Origin: Torymus aiolomorphi
Lineage: Eukaryota > Arthropoda > Insecta > Hymenoptera > Torymidae
Direction: 5' to 3'
Assembly: GCA_036365515.1 (NCBI GenBank)
Contig: CM070877.1
Span: 62,520,475 to 62,584,474, forward strand
DNA: 64,000 nucleotides
The first letter of the stretch is position 1; the number at the start of each line of letters is the position of its first letter. This document shows, in pieces, positions 29,261 to 41,653 of this stretch. The notes below the pieces were generated by a model. That model was not told the DNA's origin and searched no databases. It worked only from the letters and a program-made list of their open reading frames with translations. The translations under genes and the position numbers were made by a program.

Positions 29261-29859
29261 ATCCGATATTCGAAATAGCGCATCTTTGATACTTTTATTT
29301 CTCCTGAAACCCTATTGATTTTTTGAAAACAGATCGCATTCGTTAATAAAGTAAAAAAATGTATAATTTTTTCGAAAATTTTTGCAATATTAGAGATAAG
29401 TGATATAGGTCTATAATTGTTAGGGATATGTTTTTCTTTAGATTTGTGCAGAGGTACGACTTCCGCTATTTTTAAAGCATCAGGCCATATCTCCATATCG
29501 ATACACAGGTTAATAGTGTGAACAAGTTGATCTACAATATGAAAGCTAAGAGTTTTTAATGTTTTAGTGTTGATGTTATCAATTCCAGCATTTTTATTAT
29601 CCATGTTATTTATAATATTTAGTATTTCAGTATGGTTTGTTGGAGTAATAAAAATAGTTTTACTATTCATGGGTGGGAGCTTTATTTTCTCATTTCTTGG
29701 AGGCACTATTTTATCACTTAATTTTTTGCCAATTTCGCAAAAAAATTTGTTCATGTGTTCCGCAAAATTTGTTGAATCCGTTATTTTCACGCTGTTATCT
29801 ATTATATAATTAATGTTTTTGTTTCTTTTAGAATTTTTCTCGAGTTTAGTACATTCCAT
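29257..29859 (-). pseudogene. Non-LTR retrotransposon 1 reverse transcriptase, amino part
   Basis: The frame contains the RT lead-in blocks NNMDNKNAGIDNI and WPDALKIAEVVPLHKSK, followed by NYRPISLISNIAKIFEKI. A frameshift near 29335 separates it from the palm: the last ~30 residues (after IIHFF) do not fit the family, and the correct reading continues in the next frame. The start at 29859 is arbitrary, as the element continues upstream in decayed form to about 30120. Confidence 0.85.
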
Positions 29860-30120
29860 AATTTCTTTGGGTTTTTCATCGTTGCCTTTATTTGTTCTTT
29901 GTCATAAGACTCTTTGGCTTTATTTATAATACTCTTCAATTTTGAGCTAAATTTTTATAATTCTCTTTTTTATTAAAATTATTTGAATCTTTTTTTCATA
30001 ATTTATAAAGTTTTTCTTTGGTAGTGCAAGGTTTAATTATTGCAGAAGTTATCCAATTTTTTCTTGAATACGAAATATTAGTATTGCAATCTTTTTTAGA
30101 AAAGTCAGCTTTGCTAAGAT

Positions 30121-30510
30121 TGAATTTAAATTTCAATAAAAAAATCTAATAAGCAAAAATATATAATAAATTAATTAAAAGTATCTTTCAGGTTTTTTAT
30201 AAAAATGATAATCAAAATTAAGTTTATAAATAATAAGAATAAAGATAATGAAATAAAATAAATAATAAATATCAAATAATAACACGTAAATTATTATAAT
30301 AAGAATATAAATATGAAAAAGAATATAAAAAGGAAATAAACGTAAAATAGTACTATAAATTGCCGCTACTGTTTGCTATTAATAATGCTTCTGTTTTTTA
30401 AATAACTGATTTTTAAAGAACGACGTTAACAAAATTTCAGAATTTGCAGCTAAACTCAAAAACATTAAAATTAAAGTCTCTAAACATAAAGGTGATTACT
30501 ACATTACCGA
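30121..30510. other. AT-rich spacer
   Basis: No supportable gene. Confidence 0.5.
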
Positions 30511-30702
30511 CATCAATGATTAGTCTTATCGATCAGGTGGTGTATATAGCCACGATACACACATGGCCTTCTCTGTTTATATTTTGTGACGGATAATTTC
30601 TCATCCGTCGGATAACCCTCTCCCGTCGCTCATATCATACACATGTATATCATAACTCTGTTACAGGTGCCGTGAACGCGCGGGAAGCCCTTGCTACAGG
30701 GT

Positions 30703-30928
<226 letters not shown>

Positions 30929-31000
30929 ATTCTCGCGAGCGCGCAGAGAGTGTGCGCTAATTAGTATTGTTTTAGCCTTGAGAGCGCGAGCAGCAGCAAA

Positions 31001-31209
31001 TAATAACTAGATCTAGTTATTTTCGACCAGTGCTAAGTTCAAGGCAGAGAATTTGCGGAGAACGCAGCATGGGGATAGGGCCAGCCTAACTAGCCTGACC
31101 TGACTCTGAAATACACGTTGCAACATCGCGCTTACACTCGGTGACTCACTAAAGCAAATTATCTGCCTTGAACTTAGCACTAGTCGAAAATGACTAGATC
31201 TAGTTATTA
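31001..31209. mobile_element. Small MITE-like element with palindromic ends
   Basis: Terminal inverted repeats of about 50 bp (31001-31053 with 31156-31209). The outer 20 bp of each, AATAACTAGATCTAGTTATT (one base changed spacing on the right), is itself a palindrome. Inner parts share GTGCTAAGTTCAAGGCAGA. It is inserted in GC-rich sequence that continues on both sides. No coding capacity. Confidence 0.7.
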
Positions 31210-31669
31210 TTTCCCGTTTCAGAACTCTGGAGGCCCATCACTGGCGAGCAGCTTTTGGTAGTTATCGAGCCTTACCTTTGCTCCCGGAATCCCTTGGATT
31301 ATCGTACGATTTCGCTACACTCCTTAAAGGGTTACCTCGCGTAGTCGCTTCGCCGCATTAGTGCTGTGCATCGGGTTGTTGTGCCGTGTGTTCGCGCCTA
31401 CCATGAGGACATCATGATCTCCACTACAGCGTGCGAGCGCCAGGGAGCTAAGCGGGACCATGAACGAGTCATTCGAGACACCAGCGACTTCGTCTCTTCT
31501 CTCTCTCTCTCTCTCTCGTGCCCATCAAAAGCCGCGCTCCTCCACACACACGTGTTTATACTGCTGCTTTTCCGGTGAATAAAATCAAACAATTTGCTTG
31601 TACTTGGTCTTGTTATTATTTACGCCCACGTCACACGTACTCGCATTAATAATATATATATAAATACAT
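31210..31669 (+). other. GC-rich segment with AATAAA, possible LTR or exon
   Basis: A (TC)n tract lies at 31497-31517 and AATAAA at 31579. Together with 30600-30990 it may be one unit split by the MITE. I see no coding domain. Confidence 0.3.
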
Positions 31670-31815
31670 TTCTCGAAAGGGGTTTATGAAGCCCGTTTTT
31701 TTTTATATATAGGGATTTATCGAGCCCGATTATGATTATGCAGCCCGGGCTTCACAATATTTCTAAATATAGGGGTTTATGCGGCCCGACCTAGGCGCCT
31801 GTACTTAGGTGACCC
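31670..31815 (+). repeat. GGGTTTAT/GCCCG repeat family, copy 2 (truncated)
   Basis: Matches 53805-53930: GGGGTTTAT, AGCCCG and ATTATGCAGCCCGGGC are shared. A (TA)n tract precedes it at 31650-31662. It ends at GGCCCGACCTAG. Confidence 0.75.
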
Positions 31816-31849
31816 CTTTCCACTGGCAAATAACATCGAGGTGAGGGAC

Positions 31850-32250
31850 GCCAAAAGAATCCTTCAATTTTATGAGAAGGCAATGGGCTGAATTCACCCA
31901 TGAGAATTTCCCAAACTTATAAAAATTATTTATTTATTATTTATTATGATTGGTTAAAGATTGGGAAAACTTGTCCCAAATTTTAGCTAAAGAAAAATAA
32001 TAGCCAGCATAACTGCGAGCCAAGTTTGCGCAAGCAAAAATTATTTACTATGATTGGCTAATGTTTGGTAAAACTTATCCCAAACTTTAGCTAAAGAATA
32101 ATAATTGCCAACAAAAGTGTGAGACAACTTTGCGGAAGCTTCCGCCAAAGTTGATAAAAGTTATCCTAAGCGTAAGGCAGATTGTGAAACTAAATTGCAT
32201 ATCTAACTTGGGCAAACTTTATACAATATTTGCAAGTGCTGGCTAAACAT
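31850..32250. repeat. Diverged tandem repeat, ~110-bp unit
   Basis: TATGATTGG...AAACTT.TCCCAAA.TTTAGCTAAAGAA occurs at 31945 and 32050, with further diverged parts on both sides. Confidence 0.6.
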
Positions 32251-32359
32251 TGTCCAAACTTTTAGAATAATTATAATATTTTATTTATAAAAATATATAC
32301 AATGAATAAATAATTAAATATAAATACAATGTGTCTGTGTGTGCTGTGAGAATAGCGAG

Positions 32360-32580
32360 TCTAGCAACTGTAAGGATGTAAAGGTGTAAGGGTGTAAAGT
32401 GTGTAAGGATATAAAGTGTGTCAGGGTGTAAAGTGTGTAAGAATGTAAAGTGTGTAAGGATGTAAAGTGTGTAAGAATGTAAAGTGTGTAAGGATGTAAA
32501 GTGTGAAAGGTGTAAAGTGTGTAAGAGTGTAAAGTGTGTAAGAGTGTAAAGTGTGTCAGGGTGTAAAGTGTGTATATCTG
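32360..32580. repeat. Minisatellite of TGTAAAGTGTGTAAGGA units
   Basis: Ten or more copies of a 12-17 bp unit with GTAAGGATGTAAAGTGT as the common core. Confidence 0.9.
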
Positions 32581-32689
32581 TGTGTGCGTGTATGTTTCAG
32601 AACAAAATTTCAAAAAATAGTTTATAAATCATAAGTTTTAAGCAATAAAATAGTTATAATAATTAATAAACTTATTGAATCTAATTAAA

Positions 32690-33430
32690 CAATTATGTAA
32701 TATTATTTCTTCTTCTTCTTAGTAGAGGTTTTCTCTCTGTTCATTTTACGCTTGCGAATAGATTTTGATATTTCCTCCTTGGCATCTTTAAGTAGCTTTT
32801 ATTTTTCGTTTCTTCTAAATTTTGTATCCTTTTTTCGTATTCCATTTCCAATTCCTTTCTTATTTTCTCTCTTTCGTTTTTAGCACAGCCCTACTTATCG
32901 CTAAGCTGTTACTGCTACTATCATCAACATTTTTTTTTCACAACATCCATTTTCTTTCTTCTCCTTGCCAGTATTTTTTACAATTCTGCCTGATTTTGAT
33001 TTTACATCATTTGATGATTTGTTCTTCTTCTTATTTTTAACTTTTTTTCTGGTTTTTCTCTTATCTTATTCTCATCCTTTGTTTCTTCAATTTTCTCTTC
33101 ACTTTTCTTCTCATTTTGATCATCAAAGATTAGTTCTTTTTCTTCATTTGTCTTCTCATTTTGTACATCAAAGTTTTGTTCTTTTTCTTCATTTTTTTTT
33201 ATTTGTAAAATTACATCGGCATTTACTTCCGTTTCCTTCTCTTCTCTTCTACCAGCTTTATTACCCTTGTCAGTACTCTTTTCATTTTCACTTTTAGCTC
33301 GGTTTGATCTTGGATGTTTAAGCGTTGCAGACAGATTCGTCAAGACTACTCTATATTTTGTCCGGTCTATCTTATATTTGCTTTTTGGTGCGTTCTTATT
33401 AACGAATTCTAAAAAATAATTGTCTTTTTA
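32690..33430 (-). CDS. Lys/Glu-rich charged protein fragment, unknown
   Basis: A minus-strand frame (33343 to 33002; open upstream to about 33425) begins with a block TKYRVVLTNLSATLKHPRS that looks constrained. It then runs into Glu/Lys-rich sequence with two 20-residue repeats around NEEKE.. FDxQNEK. The frame breaks near 33000, and Lys-rich coding-like sequence continues in other frames to about 32700 (MDV..KKNVDDSSSNSLAIS). I do not recognise it. It could be the remains of a host gene or a transposon ORF, and low-complexity composition makes chance possible. Confidence 0.3.
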
Positions 33431-33439
33431 GAATTTTAT

Positions 33440-34420
33440 TTTAATTCTTGTTTATAGTGTGCATGTAGGTGGTGTGAATGTATGTATAATTGTTTTAATG
33501 TCTGTGTGTGTGTATGCGTGTGTGTGTAAGAGTGTTATAATGTATGTGTGTGTATCTGTATGTGTAAGTGCGTGCGTGCGTGTGCACGCGCGCGCACGCA
33601 AGGGTGTATGTAAACTGTTTATATCTTGGAAACAAATCGACCGATTTTCGTCGGAAAAAGACTATTCTCTTCGTCTCGCGAAAAAACTCAGTGCCCTGAC
33701 GGATTTTTATTGATTTTCTTTTTTTTTATAACCAAAAAACTATTTTGAATACTGATTTTTTTTTTTTTTTATATCTTACAGTCATTATAACATAATATAA
33801 AAACTTTTTCGATACTCGTGCGCAAAGCTCAATTTTGCACACGCCTGACAAAAAACGTGTACTCAAAATCTAGCTTTCCACACGTATCAAAAAATACTGT
33901 ACGCTACATGTTCGGGAAAGAGATTCTCGTCTCGTGTGCCTCTCGTGTGCGAAGGTGGAACCCTCGCTTCGCTCGGGTGTAAACGTCACACGAGACGAAA
34001 ATCTGCTTTACCGCACTGGTAGCGTAATGTACTATTCTTGAAAGGTATTTAAATTACCTATATTTTCTTTTTTTAATATTTACATTATCTTCACTCTGTC
34101 ATTTGTTATTAAGGAAAACGTTTTTATATTTCATAAATTAATTTCTCAAAAAATATTTTATTTATCGACTTAAAATTTTAACTACTTATTACACTCATTG
34201 AAGATTATATTTGGTTAAAATTTTAAGAGATTATCTTCATTTGTTTTTTAGAAAAAAATTATTTTAGAAAAAAATTTGCGTTTTCGTTGTCGCACGATAA
34301 CAAGAGTAAAAATTATCCAATTGTCCTGAAATTTGGCACGGATATAGCTTTTATATATCTGTGCCTAAAAAAAATCGGTCCATTAGGAAAAAAGAGATTT
34401 GATATTAAAAATTTTTTTTA
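33440..34420 (-). repeat. AT-rich dispersed repeat family, right copy (inverted)
   Basis: 33440-33610 is a TG/CG microsatellite. 33615-33790 is the inverse of 19620-19760 (shared CTCGCGAAAAAACTC and GACCGATTTTCGTCGG-type sequence). 34140-34400 is the inverse of the unit at 18600-18870. About 240 bp (33805-34045) are extra in this copy. Confidence 0.7.
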
Positions 34421-35500
34421 AAAATTTTCGAATCGCGAATTTGCTGATTCGCTAAGTTAATTTTTATTTTGTAATACTAATAATAAAATTATCCTGGAAA
34501 ATACAAGTTAGCAAGTTCATTCTTTTATAAGAATAAAATATCATTATTACTGTTTGTAAAAAGTAAAAGAGAAACTTTTAAAATTCTACTTTTTAAAGAG
34601 TAGAAAACATGATTTTCCCAGCTGTACAGAGTACAAAAATGCATTTTACTCTTTTACCAAAACAAGCAACCATTTTCATTTATTTTAACAGCTTTTTTGC
34701 TGAATCAAATGGATTTAAAAAACAATGTTTTTATATTTTTGTAATATTTTTACTACAACATTCGGATTCTACAAGTCAAGATTTATAAAAAAACAATGAA
34801 TTTCATTCCGAGATATATTGGCAGAGCCATGTACAGAGACGCGTAACAAAAATTTGCTAGCGCTCTCACTAGGCAGACTTGATAGAAACGGTGGCACGCC
34901 GACGGGCCACCTAACATTTTTAATAATAATTTAAGAATCCATGTTTCATTTGCATCCTATGATAAATCTATTTTTTTTCTATTTTGTGATGAATATAAAT
35001 AGTAAAATAATTGTAAATTATACTTGAAAATATGCATTTTAATATTAAATTCTTGATAATTAGATAATTAAGCACGTCTAAAACAAAAGGAATATATTTT
35101 AAAGCATTAATTCCACGTAATTCATGAGTAAAGTAGGATTATATTGATTTTTAAGATTAATCCTCTTAATTTATCATCAGAAACATTTTACTATCTTTAA
35201 GGTAAGATAGAATTACATAACACAATTGCGTAATAAATACCCATATAAAAATAGGAAGGCGATTTGATGTAATATTGGAGACACAAGCACAAATAATGCA
35301 AATGTCGTATGAAATTGAATATATTCAGCTAATATAATTTTTTCTAATGAATAATTTGATCTAATTTTTCAAATTTCTCATAATTTATGTATATTTTAAC
35401 AATATAAATCATTGAATATATTGTTATTGCAGCGCAAACACTGGAGAAAGGGAAAATACGTTGAATATTATGTAATATTTTGAGTTTTTTTTTTAAATAA
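34421..35500. other. AT-rich stretch without genes
   Basis: Nothing supportable is seen. Confidence 0.5.
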
Positions 35501-35659
35501 GAATGGTTATAACTTCTTTCAGGAAAGGCATCAGGGTCTATAACTCCATACAGTTTCATCATATGGTATCCCCAACAACTTCTGTGAGTTTTACGAAAAT
35601 TGATGATACGGATCTGAGATACACTCCTTGTCAGTGCGATCTTCCGGACAAATTAATTA

Positions 35660-35912
35660 TGCTCCGATCGGTTCGCGCTCGACCAGCTCGCAACACGACC
35701 TCTGAGCTACTTCGGTTCGAGTGGCGGAGAGCGCTTACAGTATGCGACTGTAATGCAGCGCGCTCTGACGGATGATTTCGCTGGGCTTCGATCAGCACGG
35801 GTTCGACTAGCTAGCGACACGGATTCTGAGCTACTTTGATTCGCGTGTCGGGGAGCGCATATAATTCGCGTCTCTTGCTCGGCGTGCTCTACCGAAGATT
35901 TCACTAGGCTCC
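35660..35912. repeat. GC-rich tandem duplication, ~125-bp unit
   Basis: Two units share TCTGAGCTACTT.G.TTCG.GTG.CGG and end TTTCGCTGGGCT and TTTCACTAGGCT. The surrounding GC-rich block (35560-36480) has no recognised coding region. Confidence 0.6.
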
Positions 35913-37319
35913 GTACGCATTGAATTCGTGTAAATCAGATTAAGTGTTTACAGTGTAAGCATGTTCCGATTGTTTCGGCTCTGATAATAACGATACATGC
36001 GCGCGTGAATCCAGAGCTATCGCATCTCCAATTATAACTAATTGAGGCGGCACGAGTCTCAACTTTCTTATCTAGCTTGAGTTTTTTTCAGTGTACGTGG
36101 TGAGTCAGAGTCGGGAGCACTCGGCACGACAGCTGAATATCGTGTAATGCCGGTGCCACGCACGCCGCCTCCTTCCATGTCGTACTTCGCAGATCGATCG
36201 TCTTCTTTACGGCGGCGCTAGCGGGCCGCGGTACGGATTTGGTGTGCGTGTGTGCGTGGAGAGAACTGGGCATCCATGTAGACAGCGTAGCAGTCGCAGC
36301 ACGAGTGTGTGACGCTTTCCACCGCCGGGTAGTGTGTCGAACCGGCGTGTGCCTGTTCCCACACGTCTAACGGCTGAGAGCACAGCTACCCGCACTATCA
36401 GTTCGAGCGCTAGGAGGAGTTGTGTAGCCGAAGGACCTCCACCGCTACACCAATGTTTTTCTGACGTATTTTGACCTGATGAATCCGAATTTCGAGAGTG
36501 TTTTCGCGGGAAATAGTGAGGAAAATTTTTACTGCCGCTTTTCTGGATAAATTTAGAAAATTTTCTCATTCATATATTTTTAAAAAACTCGGCTTGACAC
36601 ATATTTGATAAACTTAAAAAAAGGGCCGAATTTAATCTTTCTTAAGCTATGTTTTTCATTTTGAAGTCCCGTTTTTTATGGCGCTCATTTATTTTCAATG
36701 TAAAAGTAACCATTTTCAATAATTTTTTGCGTGGACATACATCGGCAACGTACAAAAAAAATTATAAAAAAATTCTTTGTTTATTAAAGATTGGAATAGA
36801 ATTGATTGGTGTCTTAGTCCCATTTTCACGAATATTGGGGAACTACCTTAAGGAGGTTCAGTGGTGTCATGCTGCGGGGTCAGGCTAGGAACGATCCCTA
36901 CTCTCCCCGCGGGAGCTCCCCGCGCACCTCCTACGAACTTGACGTTTTGTTTACGTTTTTACTTATTTCTTTCTCAATAAGCGACCAAGATCCTTCTGCG
37001 TTTTTATTCTGTGATAATTTTTCTATTAAAATAAAGGTCTTTTATCTTTATTTCTACCGTTTCTATAAGAGATTTCTATGTTCAAAGGTCACATAACCTT
37101 ACTCTCCCATAAGAGCCTATGTTAAAAACTCGATTTTCAAGAATTTTTTTCTGAAAAAAAAGCTATAAAAAATATTGAAAAAATTCAAGGTGCTTTTATT
37201 TTATCTAAGTAATGATATATTCAAATTTCGAAGACCTCTGTTAACTTTGTTGTAATCATTGAACATCCTTAATAAAAGAAGAACGAAATAAAAAAATTCT
37301 ATGTAATAGTAATAAAAAT
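35913..37319. other. GC-rich then AT-rich DNA without recognised gene
   Basis: 35913-36480 is GC-rich with promoter- or exon-like composition. 36481-37319 is AT-rich. Frames here have no domain or family resemblance I can support. Confidence 0.4.
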
Positions 37320-37325
37320 ACAGTT

Positions 37326-37658
37326 GTGATCGAAATTGATAAAACTTTAAACAATGAGAATTATTTGGGTAAAATGAATGTGATTGGTAAATTTTATAGT
37401 GCAAAATATTTTGAATTTGAACTTTTTATTTCAGATAAAAAATTTGCTTATTGTTGTCGCAAAGGGAAAATAATTTTATCAGAAGAACCTCCATATCCTG
37501 CTAGACTAAAACAGTTAGCAACTGTTGATATAGCTGAAAGTCTACAATTTAAAAAAATTATTAGGTTATATAATAACGCTCTTGCATTTGCGAGTTTTGG
37601 TGCAACATTTGATAAATTATTTAGTCGAGGCCCTGAAGTAATACGAATATGTCGTTAA
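37326..37658 (+). pseudogene. Helitron replicase-helicase, amino-terminal region
   Basis: The frame contains DKKFAYCCRKGKIIL, then EEPPYPARLKQL, and YNNALAFASFGATFD followed by RGPEVIRIC. These are the ordered blocks of the Helitron amino-terminal zinc-binding domain, normally followed by GQIYH. The expected leading Cys pair is changed and the frame ends early, so it is a relic. The Rep HUH motif is not visible. Confidence 0.7.
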
Positions 37659-37734
37659 ATTTGCTACAATATATATACATGTTTTACATCCAAATAAAAA
37701 TGATGCCAGAAAATCGTCGGATGGGAAGAAAATA

Positions 37735-38058
37735 GTTCTATCTCGGTGAAGCGCGTGAAAACGTTCTATTTCAGATAATCGCATAAGAAGGCTTCATCTC
37801 GGCGAAGCGCGTTAAAGGTCCTATCTCAGCTGAGCGCGTAAGTAAGTTCCATCTCGCTGCTATGAGATATATAAGATGGCACCTTCTCACGCGCTCATTT
37901 AGAATAGGACCTTCTCACGCGCTTCACCGAGAAAGAACCTTTTTACACGCTGAGCTGAGATAGGACCTTTTCATCCGCTTCGCTGAGATGGAACCTTCTT
38001 ACGCGCTCGTCTCAAATAGAACCTCTTCATGCGCTTTGCCGAGACAGAACGTTTTTCT
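37735..38058. repeat. Fold-back minisatellite of GCGCGT...ATCTCGGCG units
   Basis: Four units of about 30-33 bp (GAAGCGCGTnAAA.GTCCTATCTCAG) in one orientation at 37735-37862 are followed by five or six in the opposite orientation at 37880-38050. The whole block is an imperfect long hairpin. Confidence 0.75.
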
Positions 38059-38060
38059 TC

Positions 38061-38939
38061 CCTCCCGTCGAAATATAGTCAAATATACATATTAGATAAT
38101 GATTTAGCGTAACAAATGATAATGCCAATTTACCTTGTATAAATAATAAAAAAAAAATGTTGAAAAAATTTCCCAAAATAATTGAATGAGAAAAAAAACA
38201 TTAATACAACTGGTTATTCCATATAAGCGGATTGAGTTTGAAGGAAAAAAAAAGATATATGTGGATAATAGATTCGTTGTTCCACACAATACTTACGCAT
38301 TATTAAAATTCAATTGTCATATCAACATTGAAGTGTGGTTCAACTGTTCACTGTACAAAATATTTATTCAAATCCCTTCTTAAAAAAGTGATGAGCGGCC
38401 ATGTTGAAGCACCTAAAGGATTGATTTTGTGAATTGTTTGAGATTGAGAGGTTTGAATTTTATAAAATGAAATTGATTTTTAGATTTAAAAAAATATAAC
38501 TAAATCAAAATAGCATCGAAATATTTATTTTAAAATAAGAAAAACAAGCTGATTGGTCCAAATAAAACCCAGAAAGTTTCGAATTATGAAATATTTAAAC
38601 TAAAAATATAAGTCGTAAATAGCATTAATGACTTCAAATTTGGTTTTGTATAACAAAAAAGTATTAAAGTGTTATCTGTAGTTAACAATGTAGGACTATG
38701 AGTACTGTTCTGATAACAGTTAAATTTCTAACTTCCAAATTTTTGTATTGTAGGAATAAACTAAAATAAATACAATCCAAGTTTCAATAACAAATATTGG
38801 ATAAATTTGCGCGGGATGTTAAAAAGTAAAATAAATTTTAAATTCATAATATTTTAATATTAATTGTATAGGTACAATCAAGGTAAAGCAAGAGCGCGAG
38901 CAGCGCGCCTGAACTTGTTATAAAGGACATGACTGCGCA
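38061..38939. other. AT-rich spacer inside Helitron
   Basis: No coding signature is readable. Confidence 0.4.
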
Positions 38940-39074
38940 TGAATTAAAATGGGCGGCGTTGACGCAACTCAAGATAATAATAAAGAAAATGAAATTGAAA
39001 ATGAAAATTGTATTTACGATGAAATTAACCAGTATATTAATTAAGCAAATGTTGAAAAAGTTGGATTCTACCAT
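38940..39074 (+). pseudogene. Helitron protein linker fragment
   Basis: Reads ENCIYDEINQYIN followed by a stop, resembling the Tyr-Asp-Glu-Ile-X-Gln-Tyr-X-Asp stretch of Helitron proteins just before the ATPase core. It is cut at 39074 by the BEL/Pao element. Confidence 0.45.
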
Positions 39075-39401
39075 TGTTTTGTGTTGTAATTGAATGGGAT
39101 CGTGGACTGAGAGGTTCTTCAAATAAATAACTTCCGTATGGAGATTAAATGTAGCTTTATTTTGGTCGACTCTGTCGTGCCTCTGGGCGTACAGTCGTTG
39201 CTGTCTCTCTGCCGTCGCGTGCTGAACTGGAGCCGGCCGGCGCTGCGAAGTGCCGTCGGCGTGCCTTGGTAGTTGGAGGGGTGGTAAGAGAGGACCGCGT
39301 GGAGAGCGCTGACTGGCTGCGCACCTGCGGGAGCCGAATATCGCCTTATATGGCGTGATGACGTCAGCGTCTCGAATGTTCGAGGCGTTGGATCGCCAAC
39401 A
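39075..39401 (-). repeat. BEL/Pao 3' LTR
   Basis: TGTTTTGTG...GATCGCCAACA, flanked on the left by ACCAT. The adjacent interior on the coding strand reads GAAGGTGGGCGGAATG, a polypurine tract. Confidence 0.95.
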
Positions 39402-41653
39402 TTCCGCCCACCTTCGTCAAATTGACGAACGGACCTCAATCCGCTGGAAGGAGAATCCGCTTCAAGGCTTACGACCTTGGCGATGGGACGACGGAGAGTG
39501 GTGGTGGCGGTACGAAGATCGACGACACGGGTGAGGCCATCACTATCTGGATGGATGGCTGTGATGCGAGCTATGGGCCATTTGGATGGTGGCGTGAGCT
39601 CGTTGCGAACGAGAACGAGTTTGCCCACGGTGACTGAGGGTTGTGGCTGTCTCCACTTCATACGTGACTGCAGAGTCGTCAAGTACTCTGTGGACCACCT
39701 GGCCCAGAAATGATGCGTCATCTGACTGATTAAAAGCCAGCGTTTTCCTGGAGGCTCATTGACTTTGGTGAGATCTTCTTCCGGCACTAGAAATGACGAA
39801 CGCTGTATAAGAAAATGTGACGGTGACAGAAAATCAAGATCAGAAGGATCATCCGTGAGAGCAGTTAAAGACCTTGAGTTAAGGCACGCTTCAATTCGGC
39901 ACATAAGGGTAGCGAGCTCCGAAAATGTGAGAACTTGATCTCCTACGACACGGCGTAAGTGATGCTTAGCCGATTTAACTGCTGCTTCCCAAATGCCTCC
40001 AAAGTGAGGTGCACTGGGAGGATTAAAGATCCATACCGTACCTTCTTGAGCAAGCGATTTGTTGACTTGAGAATAAAAAGGAGATGACTCATCAACCATT
40101 TTTCTTAACTGAGCGTCAGTACCTACGAAGTTTGTTCCTTGATCGGAATAAAGCTCTTTACAATGACCTCTACGAGCGGTGAATCGATGAAACGCTGCAA
40201 TAAAGGCTTCACTGGAATAATCCTCCACTACTTCTATGTGGACGGCTCTAGTAGCCATGCAGATGAATATAGCAATATACTCCTTCATTGTGCCTTTACC
40301 TCTCGTTTTTGTAAGCCGAACGTTGATAGGACCGGCATAATCGACACCAGAACGTTCAAAGGGCGAGGAAGGTCTCACGAGTGACTTGGGTAGCTCGCCC
40401 ATTAATTGAGTAGGTACCCGAGCAGCCTGGTGTGAGCATGTGAGGCAGGCTCTGATGACTTTTCTAACCGCGGATCGACCTTTCACTATCCAGTACTGAC
40501 GTCTGAGTGTGGCAAGAGTTAACTGAGTACCACCATGAAGAGTGCGATGATGAGCATCTCTAATTAACAACGTTGTAAAGTGACAATCAGCAGGTAAAAT
40601 TAGTGGATGCTTAGCATCTTCCTCGAGAAGAGAGTGAGAGAGTCGACCGCCCACCCTGAGCAAATGATTTTGTATCATGGGATTTAATGGCAAAAGAGAA
40701 CTCTTCGTTGAAAGTTTACCTTTTCGCTGTAACTGTTGGAGCTCAAATTTAAAATACGCTGTTTGAACTAGATAGATCAGACAAAGTCTGGTGTTCTCAA
40801 TCTCACTAGCACTTATTTCCTCCGAAGTCGGAGTGTGATGGCATAGTAGGGATTGAAGAACAGTACGAAAACTAACAACGGAACTTGCAGTTGCTTCACG
40901 TTCAGCTTTCGTGCAGATTCTGTAGATGAATCTAAAACAGTAGGCCGCTAGTCGATAGAACTTATTTAACGACGAATATTTGTTAACAAGACTCCAAATT
41001 TCTGGTGTATTCTCGACAAAATTTGGCATGTCTTTTCTAGCGACTAGAGTATGACTAGGTTGAATATTCAAACTATTTACCGAGAAATTGAGTTCATCAT
41101 GAGACCTTGACCAAGGTTCATGGCTATCAGAAAGCCAAACGGGACCTTTCCACCATAAGCTATGCGAAGCTAGTTTCGAGGGCTCAATTCCTCGTGATAT
41201 GACATCGGGGTTGTCAGCCGATCGCACATGATGCCAATATGCGTCAGGCAATAGGGTGTGAATTTCTGAGCACCTATTAGCCACGAAAACACCCCATCTT
41301 GATGGGTGGTCTTTCAGCCAAAAAAGCACATCCGCTGAATCTGACCAAAGGTGAACACTCTCAACCTTTATTGGGAAAGCTTCGATAAACATTTGAACGA
41401 GGCGAGCAAGTAGCAACGCTGCGCAAAGTTCTAAACGAGGTATAGTTAGCGTCTTAATTGGAGCTACCGTTGTTTTAGTCACTTGAAGTGTGACTAGAGT
41501 ATTTTGATTCTGAATCATTCGAAGATAAAGAACGGCACCATATGCAAACTTCGTTGCGTCAGCAAACCCGTGAATTTCGATTAATTCGCAATTAGGTGTA
41601 AATCCACTCCAACGCGGGATTTTAATATGACTGATCAAATGAAGATCTTGCAA
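39402..41653 (-). pseudogene. pol: BEL/Pao RNase H and integrase
   Basis: The frame (844 residues, running through the LTR to 39119) starts with the RNase H region (GFADATKFAYGAV, then LELCAALLLARL, and WSDSADVLFWL). The integrase follows, with the zinc-binding HHCC region (ending CLTCSHQAA) and the catalytic triad Asp 438 (GVDYAGP), Asp 504 (YSDQGTNFVG) and Glu 556 (GGIWEAAVK). Next comes the BEL-type carboxyl domain (DUF5641 region: WARWSTEYLTTLQ, VLVRNELTPPSKWPIARI). This domain set looks intact. It is separated from the RT by a stop at about 41654. Confidence 0.9.

Noticed and set aside
35503..35775. 90-residue frame after a TTTCAG-like acceptor
   Set aside because: It runs into the GC-rich tandem duplication, shows no domain and has no supportable donor.
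39402..39720. Plus-strand frames over the BEL/Pao integrase end (39422-39713)
   Set aside because: They are antisense shadows of the integrase carboxyl domain.
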